Assembly (NCBI GenBank): GCA_025800205.1
Contig: JAOXSD010000032.1
Location: 1 to 64,000, forward strand
Length of the DNA: 64,000 bases
Direction: 5' to 3'
DNA from: Silicimonas sp.
GTDB taxonomy: Bacteria; Pseudomonadota; Alphaproteobacteria; Rhodobacterales; Rhodobacteraceae
Numbering within the stretch: the first letter of the stretch is position 1; each line of letters begins with the position of its first letter. The notes below the pieces were generated by a model. It ran no database searches, had not been told where the DNA came from, and saw nothing but the letters and a program-made list of their open reading frames with translations. Positions 30,292-38,624 of the stretch are shown piece by piece. A program made the translations under genes and the position numbers.

Positions 30292-31157
30292 GCCGCATCC
30301 TGTTTGGTGTTCTTCATTGCCTCTTCCAGATCATCGAAGGAGGGCCGCACGTCGTGAGGCGCGTTCTGACGGCCGACTTCGATGCAGATCGCGGTGGCGT
30401 GGTTGTGCAGGTTGGCCACCAGAACCTCGCGGATCAATTCGTAGAAATGGTGGTCTTCTTCGGCAATGCTGCCCAGACGGGCCGCGAAAGGCCCGGCAAA
30501 CCCATAGGCGAGGAACACGCCGAGAAAGGTGCCGACCAGCGCGCCGCCGATCAGCTTACCGAGAATCTCGGGCGGCTGGTCGATCGAACTCATGGTTTTG
30601 ATCACGCCAAGCACGGCGGCCACGATGCCCAGCGCAGGCAGACCATCGGCCAGCGCCTGCATGGCATGGCTGGGATGCTGGGCATGGTGCAGATTGGCTT
30701 CGAGCCGCTTGTTCAGCACCTCTTCCACCTGCATCGGGTCATTGTAGTTCATCGAAGCCGAGCGCAGGGTGTCACAGATGATTTCGATCGCCTCGTGATC
30801 ACCCAGAATCTTCGGGTAATTGCTGAAGATCGAGGAGTTTTCAGGATCCTCGATATGTTCTTCCAGACCCACCGGGTTCTGCCGCGCCAGGCGCAAAAGC
30901 TCGAACAAGAGCACCAGAAGATCGCGATAATCCTCCGCCTTCCACTTGGCGCCCTTGAAGACCTTGCCGATATCCTTGACCGTGTGCTTGGCCGCACTGC
31001 CACTGTTCGAGATCAAAAAGGCCCCGAGCCCAGCGCCGCCGATCATGGTCAGCTCGAAGGGCAGGGATTTCAGGATGATCGCCATCTTGCCGCCGGCGGC
31101 CAGATAGCCCCCAAAGACCATAACGAACACAACAATTATTCCAATAATTCCGATCAC
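30288..31157 (-). CDS. motA: Flagellar motor stator protein MotA
   Basis: MIGIIGIIVVFVMVFGGYLAAGGKMAIILKSLPFELTMIGGAGLGAFLI; GLPALGIVAAVLGVIKTM. Confidence 0.97.
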   Translation of the reverse strand: MIGIIGIIVVFVMVFGGYLAAGGKMAIILKSLPFELTMIGGAGLGAFLISNSGSAAKHTVKDIGKVFKGAKWKAEDYRDLLVLLFELLRLARQNPVGLEEHIEDPENSSIFSNYPKILGDHEAIEIICDTLRSASMNYNDPMQVEEVLNKRLEANLHHAQHPSHAMQALADGLPALGIVAAVLGVIKTMSSIDQPPEILGKLIGGALVGTFLGVFLAYGFAGPFAARLGSIAEEDHHFYELIREVLVANLHNHATAICIEVGRQNAPHDVRPSFDDLEEAMKNTKQDAA

Positions 31158-31221
31158 GCGCGGCGGTCCCCGGTCAGCAAAGTCTATAGGATGGTTCTGT
31201 CAGATGACGGTTAACATCGTG

Positions 31222-31866
31222 TCACTGCTTGGCAGATGTTCCCGGCATGTCAGGCAAGGATTCGCGCGGCACTTCGGCATTGCGACCCGCGAGCACGACC
31301 GAAATCTGATAGGCTTGGTCGGGTTCGAGCCCGGCCAGGATGGCCGCGGCCGAATCGGAGCGCATGCGGCCCAGAAAACCGGCGGCAAAGCTCGGCTCCA
31401 TCATCGCGAAAAGCGCAGAAGCCTGTTCCGGCTTCATGTTTTCATAGACCGCCGTCAATTGCCCGATATCACCCTCGGCGGCCTTGTCCGCCTGGGCCAT
31501 GGTCGCCCGGAGCGCCGCTTCGGCCGCTTCCAGGCGCTGCAGATCCTCGGCCACCGCCGTTTCAATCAGCGCCAGCGCCTGCACGCGTGCTTCCACCTGG
31601 GCTTCCCGCTCCGCAAGACGGGCCTCGCGATCCCGGGCTTCTGCCAGCAGTTTGACCAGATCGGGGGTGAGATCCTTCACCTCCGTATCGGACACCGCCT
31701 GCTCCTCGGTCTTCATCTGCTCCTTCAATTCAAGCGCGATGGCCGCGCCGGAATCGGAGATGCGGAACAGGGCCGAACCGACCAGAATCAACGCCACTGC
31801 GCTCAAGGCCCCCCGGCCGGACGCCCAGGAGCGTTTCGGCATCTTGCGTTTCAGAACCCGTTTCAT
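31222..31866 (-). CDS. MotE-like protein (MgtE intracellular N-terminal-like domain)
   Basis: Coiled coil followed by YENMKPEQASALFAMMEPSFAAGFLGRMRSDSAAAILAGLEPDQAYQISVVLAGRN. Confidence 0.82.
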   Translation of the reverse strand: MKRVLKRKMPKRSWASGRGALSAVALILVGSALFRISDSGAAIALELKEQMKTEEQAVSDTEVKDLTPDLVKLLAEARDREARLAEREAQVEARVQALALIETAVAEDLQRLEAAEAALRATMAQADKAAEGDIGQLTAVYENMKPEQASALFAMMEPSFAAGFLGRMRSDSAAAILAGLEPDQAYQISVVLAGRNAEVPRESLPDMPGTSAKQ

Positions 31867-32255
31867 TCCGCTGCCTCTTGCAGCTGTGTGCGGCGGGTCT
31901 GGAACAGGGTCTTGTCAAGGGCGATGACCTCACCGGCCTCTTCGCCCGACATCTCCGGCTTTTCGTCATCCACCGGCAGGTCGTGCATGGAGGCCACCAG
32001 CAGTTCGAGCCGCTGTGCCACCCCTTCGGCCCGGCCGGTCAGCGCATCAAGCGATTCGGCGGAGGAATTGGTGGAGGATCGGGCGGTTTCCAGCGCCTTG
32101 GTCATGTCGTCGACCTGGGCGGAAAGCACGGCAATCGCGCCGCCCACGCCCTTTTCCAGGTCGGTGAACTTGTTCAGCCGCCGCGACAGGACGACACAGT
32201 AAAGTCCGGCCCCCAGGGCACCGGCGATCAGAAGGATATCGGCAATCAGGTCCAT
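31863..32255 (-). CDS. Single-TM coiled-coil protein of unknown function in flagellar operon
   Basis: 130 aa, N-terminal TM then coiled coil; ATGA overlap with motE-like gene. Confidence 0.7.
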   Translation of the reverse strand: MDLIADILLIAGALGAGLYCVVLSRRLNKFTDLEKGVGGAIAVLSAQVDDMTKALETARSSTNSSAESLDALTGRAEGVAQRLELLVASMHDLPVDDEKPEMSGEEAGEVIALDKTLFQTRRTQLQEAAE

Positions 32256-32262
32256 TGGCGTC

Positions 32263-32736
32263 TCAGTTCAGTACAAATTCCATGACAAGCAGGTCGTGCA
32301 CGCGGTCACCCCCCACCACCAGATCGATGCGTCGCCGCATCTGTGACCGCAGCGTCAGAAGCGCTGCGGGATCCTCGATTTCCGCAATCGACAGGGATTG
32401 CAGATAGGTATTGAGCACATCCACCACCCGCGGCAGCAGATTCTCGACATCCGACTGACCCGCCGAATCCACCTCGAGCTCCGCCCGGAACCGCAGGTGA
32501 CGCCGGGCGCTGGGCCCGCCGATCGAAACCGTCATCGGCTCCATCGGAATAAAGGCGAGATCCGCGCTCAATTCCTTTTCCACCGGTTTTGCAGCCTCGT
32601 CACCGCCGCCCAACATCCCTGATGTATAGGCAAAGGCACCGCCGCCGCCGATCACCGCCAGGACAAGCCCGATCAGCAATCCGCCTTTTTTCTTCGGTGC
32701 TTCTGCACCTTCGTCACTTTGGTCTTCTTCAGCCAT
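32263..32736 (-). CDS. fliL: Flagellar basal body-associated protein FliL (paralogue 2)
   Basis: KKKGGLLIGLVLAVIGGGGAFAYTSG; MTVSIGGPSARRHLRFRAELEVD...LLPRVVDVLNTYLQSLSI. Confidence 0.9.
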   Translation of the reverse strand: MAEEDQSDEGAEAPKKKGGLLIGLVLAVIGGGGAFAYTSGMLGGGDEAAKPVEKELSADLAFIPMEPMTVSIGGPSARRHLRFRAELEVDSAGQSDVENLLPRVVDVLNTYLQSLSIAEIEDPAALLTLRSQMRRRIDLVVGGDRVHDLLVMEFVLN

Positions 32737-32773
32737 AAAAGCTCCTCTTGACGGGACCTTATCCCAATACTGG

Positions 32774-32788
32774 CTAACCGAATGTTAA
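32774..32788. promoter_or_regulatory. CtrA-like gapped site CTAA-N7-TTAA between divergent fliL and fliF
   Basis: Direct sequence CTAACCGAATGTTAA; one mismatch to TTAA-N7-TTAA. Confidence 0.5.
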
Positions 32789-32838
32789 GGCGCGGCTGCG
32801 ATGTATGTTTTGAATTTTCGATAAACCCGGAGAATCCC

Positions 32839-34473
32839 GTGGAGCAGTTGGTTTCGGTCTGGACAGGGCTAGACACTCGTAAACGTATCACCGTCGTCGT
32901 GGCGACGATCGCCATGTTTGCCTTCATCACACTTTTGGCTCAGATGGCGTCGAAACCGCGTCTGTCTCTATTATATGCAGGGCTGGATCCCCATGCGGCC
33001 GGCGAGGTGGTGACCGCGCTCGAGGCCCGTGGCGCCATGGTCGAGATCCGTGGTTCCGCCATCTATGTCGACGCCGCCCAGCGCGACGCCCTGCGGCTGA
33101 CCCTGGCCGGTGAAGGCCTGCCGCAGAATGGCTCTCAAGGTTACGAACTTCTTGATTCGCTCTCCGGTTTCGGCACCACCGCCCAGATGTTCGACGCCGC
33201 CTATTGGCGCGCGAAGGAAGGCGAGCTGGCCCGCACCATCACCGCCAACCGGCAATTCGCCACCGCGCGGGTGCACATCTCCAACCCGTCGAGCGATCCG
33301 TTCCGTCAGGGCCAGGTCGGCTCGGCCTCCGTCGCGGTCACCATGGCCTCGGGCAGCATCACCGCCCCCCAGGCCACGGCCCTCCGGTATCTTGTCGCCT
33401 CCGCCATCACCGGGCTCGACCCGGCCAATGTCTCCGTGATCGATGGCAAGACCGGGCTTATTCCCAATACAGATGATCCCGCCGCCCTGGCCTCGGGCGC
33501 CACCGACAGCCGCGCCGATGCGATCCGTCAAAGCGTGACCCGACTCCTTGAAGCCCGTGTCGGCGTCGGCAAGGCCGTGGTCGAGGTCACGGTGGATCCG
33601 GTCACGATTCGCGAGGAAATCACCGAACGGCGTTTTGATCCCGACAGCCGGGTGCAGATCAGCTCCGCCACCGAGGAAACCACCACAAGGTCGAATGACA
33701 CCGGCGGCAGCAATGTCACCGTGGCTTCGAACCTGCCCAATGGGGATGCCGGCAGCGCGGGCCGCAGCTCGGAAAGCAGCGAGACCCGGTCGCGCCAGAC
33801 CAACAATTTCGAAGTGTCCGAAACCCAGCGTGCCGTGATCAGCGAACCGGGTGCGGTCCGCCGGGTCTCGGTCGCGGTGCTGGTCGACGGCGTGCGCGCC
33901 CTTGGCGAAGATGGCACCACCCAGTGGCAGCCCCGGTCCGAGACCGAGTTGAGCGATCTGCGCGAATTGGTGGCCTCTGCCATCGGGTTTGACGAGGCGC
34001 GCGGCGACCAGGTGACGATCCGCACCATGGAATTCGAACCTCTGCCCGAAATCGCGCCTTCGTCGCCGGTGTCCTTCATGGATCGCTTTGCCATCGACGT
34101 GATGGGCCTGCTGCAACTGGCCGTGGTCGCCCTGGTGACCCTGATTCTCGGCCTGTTCGTGGTGCGCCCGATCCTGACCCGTGCCCCTGCAGGTGGCGGT
34201 GCCCCCGCGCTCGCCCCGCCGCCGGGCGATATGGCGGACCTCGGCGATCTCGCACCGCCCCCGGGCCTGGGTGATCTGCCCGCGCTCGACGGCGAGATCG
34301 GCGGGATCGGCGATTTCGCCCCGCTCGACGATCTGCCCTCCTTCGATTCGATCCAAAGCAATACTTCGGGCGATCCCGCTGAACGGCTGCGCCAGTTGAT
34401 CGAACAGAAACAGGACGAAACCGTCGAAGTGCTGAACCAATGGATGAATGACCCGTCCGAGGCCGCGCGATGA
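32839..34473 (+). CDS. fliF: Flagellar MS-ring protein FliF (GTG start preferred; ORF opens at 32782)
   Basis: VSVWTGLDTRKRITVVVATIAMFAFITLLAQMASKPRLSLLYAGLDPHAAGEVVTALEARG; RVHISNPSSDPF. Confidence 0.94.
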   Translation: MEQLVSVWTGLDTRKRITVVVATIAMFAFITLLAQMASKPRLSLLYAGLDPHAAGEVVTALEARGAMVEIRGSAIYVDAAQRDALRLTLAGEGLPQNGSQGYELLDSLSGFGTTAQMFDAAYWRAKEGELARTITANRQFATARVHISNPSSDPFRQGQVGSASVAVTMASGSITAPQATALRYLVASAITGLDPANVSVIDGKTGLIPNTDDPAALASGATDSRADAIRQSVTRLLEARVGVGKAVVEVTVDPVTIREEITERRFDPDSRVQISSATEETTTRSNDTGGSNVTVASNLPNGDAGSAGRSSESSETRSRQTNNFEVSETQRAVISEPGAVRRVSVAVLVDGVRALGEDGTTQWQPRSETELSDLRELVASAIGFDEARGDQVTIRTMEFEPLPEIAPSSPVSFMDRFAIDVMGLLQLAVVALVTLILGLFVVRPILTRAPAGGGAPALAPPPGDMADLGDLAPPPGLGDLPALDGEIGGIGDFAPLDDLPSFDSIQSNTSGDPAERLRQLIEQKQDETVEVLNQWMNDPSEAAR

Positions 34474-35072
34474 CCCTGCAGAACCTGCTCGAAACCTTTG
34501 ATCGCCGGGAACGGCAGGCGGCCAGCGCACCGCCCGCTCCCGACCCAGCGGCCCTTGAGGCCATGCGCACGGAAGCCTTTGAAAAAGGATACCAATCCGG
34601 CTGGGAAGACGCTCAGAATTCCGGAACTGAAGCCCGGCAGCGGATCGAGGCGGAGTTCGAACGCAACATCCAGAACCTGATGTTCACCTATACCGAGGCG
34701 GTCGATTGCGTCCGCGGTGAGCTCAAGGGGTTTCTCGATGCGCTGATCGACGGGTTTCTGCCGGAAATCGTACCCGATCTGACCCGGGAACATGTGCGCG
34801 GTGAACTTCTGAAACTCGCCGATGATCTGGTCGAAGCTCCGGTTGAGATCGTCTGTGCCCCAGATGGCACGGCCCTGCTCGAAGAGCTTCTGCAAACCAC
34901 GCCAGGACGCGACATCCAGCTGATCGAAGACGCGTCGCTGGCCGCGCGTCAGGTCTATATCCGCATCGCCCAGCGCGAAGTGGAAGTGAATGTGGAACCC
35001 CTGATTGACGCGCTGCGCCAACAATTGCGCGCGCTGTCCGAAACGACCCCTGAAAGGAAAGCCCATGGCTGA
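34470..35072 (+). CDS. FliH-like flagellar assembly protein
   Basis: 200 aa between fliF and fliN; AFEKGYQSGWEDA (FliH-like GY..G..E motif), ATGA overlap with fliF. Confidence 0.65.
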   Translation: MTLQNLLETFDRRERQAASAPPAPDPAALEAMRTEAFEKGYQSGWEDAQNSGTEARQRIEAEFERNIQNLMFTYTEAVDCVRGELKGFLDALIDGFLPEIVPDLTREHVRGELLKLADDLVEAPVEIVCAPDGTALLEELLQTTPGRDIQLIEDASLAARQVYIRIAQREVEVNVEPLIDALRQQLRALSETTPERKAHG

Positions 35073-35349
35073 AGAAATGGAACTGAGCGGCCTGGCCGAG
35101 ACACGATTCTCCCAGGTTCCGATCGAAATCACGATCTCCGTCGGCATGGCCCGGCCGCTGATCAAGGATCTGTTGTCGCTGGAAGAAGATGCGGTTCTGC
35201 CGCTCGATCGCTCGCTCGATGATCCGGTCGATCTCTATGTGGGCGACAAGCTGATCGGTCGCGGCCAGCTTGAGGAAATCGATGGTGAAGGGTCCGGTCG
35301 GCTCGGTGTCCGGGTGGTCGAGATCACCCAGCCCAAGGATACCGACTGA
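35065..35349 (+). CDS. fliN: Flagellar motor switch protein FliN
   Basis: VPIEITISVGMARPLIKDLLSLEEDAVLPLDRSLDDPVDLYVGDKLIGRGQLEEIDGEGSGRLGVRVVEI. Confidence 0.93.
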   Translation: MAEEMELSGLAETRFSQVPIEITISVGMARPLIKDLLSLEEDAVLPLDRSLDDPVDLYVGDKLIGRGQLEEIDGEGSGRLGVRVVEITQPKDTD

Positions 35350-35350
35350 C

Positions 35351-36097
35351 GTGATCCCCCCCATCCCGACCAAAGCCTTGCGCGCGGGCCTGCTGGCCGG
35401 TCTCGCGCTCGCCCTGTGTACGGGCGCGGCCCAGGCACAGGACATCGCGGAGATCCTTGGCGAAGGCTCGCTGACCGGTCGCTCCGTGCAGCTCCTGATC
35501 CTGATCACCGTGCTCAGCCTGGTGCCCGCACTGGCGATCATGTTCACCTGTTTCCCCTTCATGGTGACCGTGCTCGCGATCCTGCGCCAGGGAATCGGGC
35601 TGCAGCAATCGCCGCCCAACATGCTGATCGTCTCGCTGGCGCTGTTCCTGACCTATTTCGTGATGGAGCCGGTCTTTCTGGTGGCCTGGGAAAACGGCAT
35701 CAACCCGCTCCTCGAAGGTCAGCTGGCCGCCGAAGTGGCGGCGACGGAGGCGATCGCCCCTTTCCGCGAGTTCATGATGGGCCGCGTGCAGGGCGACACG
35801 ATGGCCACGCTGGCCGCCCTGCGCCCCGAAACCGCGGGCGTCACCGTGGAAAACGCGCCCCTGTCGCTTCTGGTGCCGTCTTTCCTGCTCAGCGAGATCG
35901 AACGCGCTTTCCAGATCGGCTTCCTGATCTTCCTGCCCTTCCTGATCATCGACCTGGTGGTCGCCGCGATCCTGATGTCCATGGGCATGATGATGGTGCC
36001 GCCGGTGATCGTCTCGCTGCCATTCAAACTGGCCTTCTTCGTGGTCGCCGACGGCTGGAGCCTGATCAGCGGCGCCCTGGTGCGCAGCTACTTCTAG
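35351..36097 (+). CDS. fliP: Flagellar export protein FliP (GTG start preferred)
   Basis: LSLVPALAIMFTCFPFMVTVLAILRQGIGLQQSPPNMLIVSLALFLTYFVM; signal-like N-terminus. Confidence 0.95.
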   Translation: MIPPIPTKALRAGLLAGLALALCTGAAQAQDIAEILGEGSLTGRSVQLLILITVLSLVPALAIMFTCFPFMVTVLAILRQGIGLQQSPPNMLIVSLALFLTYFVMEPVFLVAWENGINPLLEGQLAAEVAATEAIAPFREFMMGRVQGDTMATLAALRPETAGVTVENAPLSLLVPSFLLSEIERAFQIGFLIFLPFLIIDLVVAAILMSMGMMMVPPVIVSLPFKLAFFVVADGWSLISGALVRSYF

Positions 36098-36114
36098 ACA
36101 TCCAGACACTCAAG

Positions 36115-36152
36115 AAAAGGCGGCGGTTGGCAGATCCAACCGCCGCCTTTTT
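36115..36152 (+). terminator. Rho-independent terminator after fliP
   Basis: AAGGCGGCGGTTGG-CAGAT-CCAACCGCCGCCTT followed by TTT. Confidence 0.85.
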
Positions 36153-36443
36153 CGTGGCAACTCCCCGTGCCACACCAACAGGCCCGTCCATGGGCGTGGC
36201 GCCAGCGCCCACGCTCCCTGCGACAGATGCCGGTCGGGGGCATAGTCCAAACCATACTTTCCACTGCCTAACCTGAGACAATCCGGCGTGAATACCGCGG
36301 CCTCACTGCTCGCGATCGACGCGAAAGCCATCAAACGGCCGAAGCGCAAAGGACCGCAAGCCACTCAATCTCAAAAAACGTGCCAAATCGGGCTCAAGAC
36401 AGTCGGTTCCCCGCCTTCAGAAGAGAAATCCAAGGGCATCCCC

Positions 36444-36479
36444 AAAACAAAGACGCCCGGGCCGAAGCCCGGGCGCGTC
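36444..36479 (-). terminator. Rho-independent terminator after flgI (minus strand)
   Basis: On minus strand GACGCGCCCGGGCTTCGGCCCGGGCGTC followed by TTTGTTTT. Confidence 0.75.
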
Positions 36480-36517
36480 ACGCGGCCCGCATCGGGCCGC
36501 GCTTTCGCGATCTGCCT

Positions 36518-37615
36518 TCAGCGGACGATGAACTCCGCATGGAGGGCGCCAGCTGCCTTGATCGTCTTCAGAATGTCGATCATGTCGCGTGGCGAGACGC
36601 CCAGCGCATTCAATCCTGCCACCACTTCTGACAAGGTGGTGCCGTCGGGCACTTCCGCCATGCCAATACCGGGTTCTTCCTCGATCGCGGCGCGGGTGCG
36701 CGGCACGATAATGGTTTCGCCTTCCGCAAAGGGGTTGGGCTGCACAACCACTGGCACTTCCTCGATCCGCAGGGTCAGATTGCCCTGACTGACCGCGACC
36801 CGAGAGATCCGCACATCCTCACCCAGAACGATGGTGCCCGAACGCTGGTCCACCACCACACGCGCACGCTGTTCAGGTTCGACCATCAAGGATTCGATGG
36901 CGGACAAGGCATGGGCCGGGGAGGTGGTGCCGGTGGCCGAAACTTCAACCACCACCGTGCCCGGATCGGTCATGGTGGCGACCCGGCGTCCGAAAGCGGA
37001 GTTGACCGTGTTTTCGATCCGCGCTGCGGTGGTGAAATCAGGTGAGCGCAGCGCCATGCGGATCTCGTTCAGGGAAGAAAAATCAAAGGGCACTTCCCGT
37101 TCAACCCGCGCACCCGCCGGGATCACGCCCGATGTGGGCACACCCTGAACCACGCTGGCGCCATCGCCTTCGGCGGAAGCGCCCCCCGCAATCACAGTGC
37201 CCTGACCCACCGCATAGATCTGTCCGTCAGCCGCATTGAGCGGCGTCATCACAAGGGTGCCGCCCAGAAGGCTCTTGGCATCGCCGATGGCTGAAACGGT
37301 CACATCGATCCGTCCGCCTGCGCGGGCAAAGGGCGGCAATTCCGCCGTCACGAGGACCGCAGCCACGTTGCGCGGACGGAATTGTTCCCCGGTCACATTG
37401 ACGCCAAGCCGTTCGAGAATGTTCGACATGATATCCTCGGTGAACGGGGCGTTGCGGATACCGTCGCCGCTGCCGTTCAGGCCGACCACCAGGCCATATC
37501 CGATCAGGTCGTTGCCACGCACCCCGTCGAATTCCACCAGATCCTTGATGCGCACCTCCGTCGCCATGGCCAGGGAGGCCCAGAAACCGAAAAGAAGGGA
37601 AAGGAGAAAGCGCAT
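36518..37615 (-). CDS. flgI: Flagellar P-ring protein FlgI
   Basis: RIKDLVEFDGVRGNDLIGYGLVVGLNGSGDGIRNAPFT. Confidence 0.96.
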   Translation of the reverse strand: MRFLLSLLFGFWASLAMATEVRIKDLVEFDGVRGNDLIGYGLVVGLNGSGDGIRNAPFTEDIMSNILERLGVNVTGEQFRPRNVAAVLVTAELPPFARAGGRIDVTVSAIGDAKSLLGGTLVMTPLNAADGQIYAVGQGTVIAGGASAEGDGASVVQGVPTSGVIPAGARVEREVPFDFSSLNEIRMALRSPDFTTAARIENTVNSAFGRRVATMTDPGTVVVEVSATGTTSPAHALSAIESLMVEPEQRARVVVDQRSGTIVLGEDVRISRVAVSQGNLTLRIEEVPVVVQPNPFAEGETIIVPRTRAAIEEEPGIGMAEVPDGTTLSEVVAGLNALGVSPRDMIDILKTIKAAGALHAEFIVR

Positions 37616-38622
37616 TAAAGATATCCTGTGAGGGTCAGACGCGAGAGCCGCGACGTGATCGTGTAGAGGGTCTGCAACTGGGTTTCGGCCGATTGCAATT
37701 CGACGGCGGTTTCATAGGGATCGGCCTCAACCAACCGGGTTCGGGTCATCTGCAACATCTCGCTTTCCGCCATGACCTCGGCCCGGGCGCGGCCAAGCTG
37801 GCCTTCGCTGGCACCGATATCGGCCTGCAGATTGATGATTTCATCATTGGCCTCGACCAGCTCGAAGCCGGAAATCTGGGCCAACTGGCCCCGTTCGACA
37901 TTGTCGCCCGCCAGAACATCGCGGCCCAGGAGGCTGCTCATGGCGAGGCCGGCAAGGAAAGTGCGAATGCCATCCTGGTCCGCCGTGATCGGACCGCGGG
38001 CCACTTCACCATCGGACAATTGCGGCCCCGAACCGGCCTGGGTACCACCAAGATAGCCCACCGTGTCAAAACCGCCCCCGGTGGCGAACCAGTCGCGGAC
38101 CACCTGAGCCACATCTTCGGCGGTCGCAGCCCCGGCGGTGGTGATTTCGGTCTCGATGGCGGTCAGGACGGTCTCCACATCGGCAAGGGCCGCCTGATCG
38201 GTGGCAACGCCGGAAAACACGCTTTGCCCCCCCACCTGGGTGTTCAGATTGCCCAGCGCAGAGGTGAATCGCGCCAGCGCATCATAACCGGCGCTGGTCA
38301 CCAAGGTCGGATCGCCGGTTTCCTGGGCGCGCAACAGGGCCGAGGAGATATCACCAAGTTCGCGCAGAGTGCCCAAGGCACCTTGCTGGGCATCAACCAC
38401 CAGCTGATGTTCGGAAATCACCACAAGATAACTTTCCGCCCGCTGCAGCCCGCGTTCCACACCGGCAAGCGGCTGGAAGTTGCCCTTGAATTTCTGAACC
38501 AGATTGCTGTCGACCCCGCTCGACAATTCCTTGGTCAGCCGGTTGAGATCGTCCTTGATCCGGCCTGTGTCGCGCTGCAATTGCAGGGTGCGCGCAAGAT
38601 CACCGATGGATGTAATGTTCAT
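37615..38622 (-). CDS. flgL: Flagellar hook-associated protein FlgL (flagellin-like)
   Basis: Flagellin-like N- and C-termini; adjacent to flgK. Confidence 0.85.
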   Translation of the reverse strand: MNITSIGDLARTLQLQRDTGRIKDDLNRLTKELSSGVDSNLVQKFKGNFQPLAGVERGLQRAESYLVVISEHQLVVDAQQGALGTLRELGDISSALLRAQETGDPTLVTSAGYDALARFTSALGNLNTQVGGQSVFSGVATDQAALADVETVLTAIETEITTAGAATAEDVAQVVRDWFATGGGFDTVGYLGGTQAGSGPQLSDGEVARGPITADQDGIRTFLAGLAMSSLLGRDVLAGDNVERGQLAQISGFELVEANDEIINLQADIGASEGQLGRARAEVMAESEMLQMTRTRLVEADPYETAVELQSAETQLQTLYTITSRLSRLTLTGYL

Positions 38623-38624
38623 GA

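Noticed and set aside
32971-35165. 519-aa and 545-aa minus-strand ORFs antisense to fliF/fliH-like/fliN
   Set aside because: Mirror frames of clear flagellar genes with low-complexity composition.
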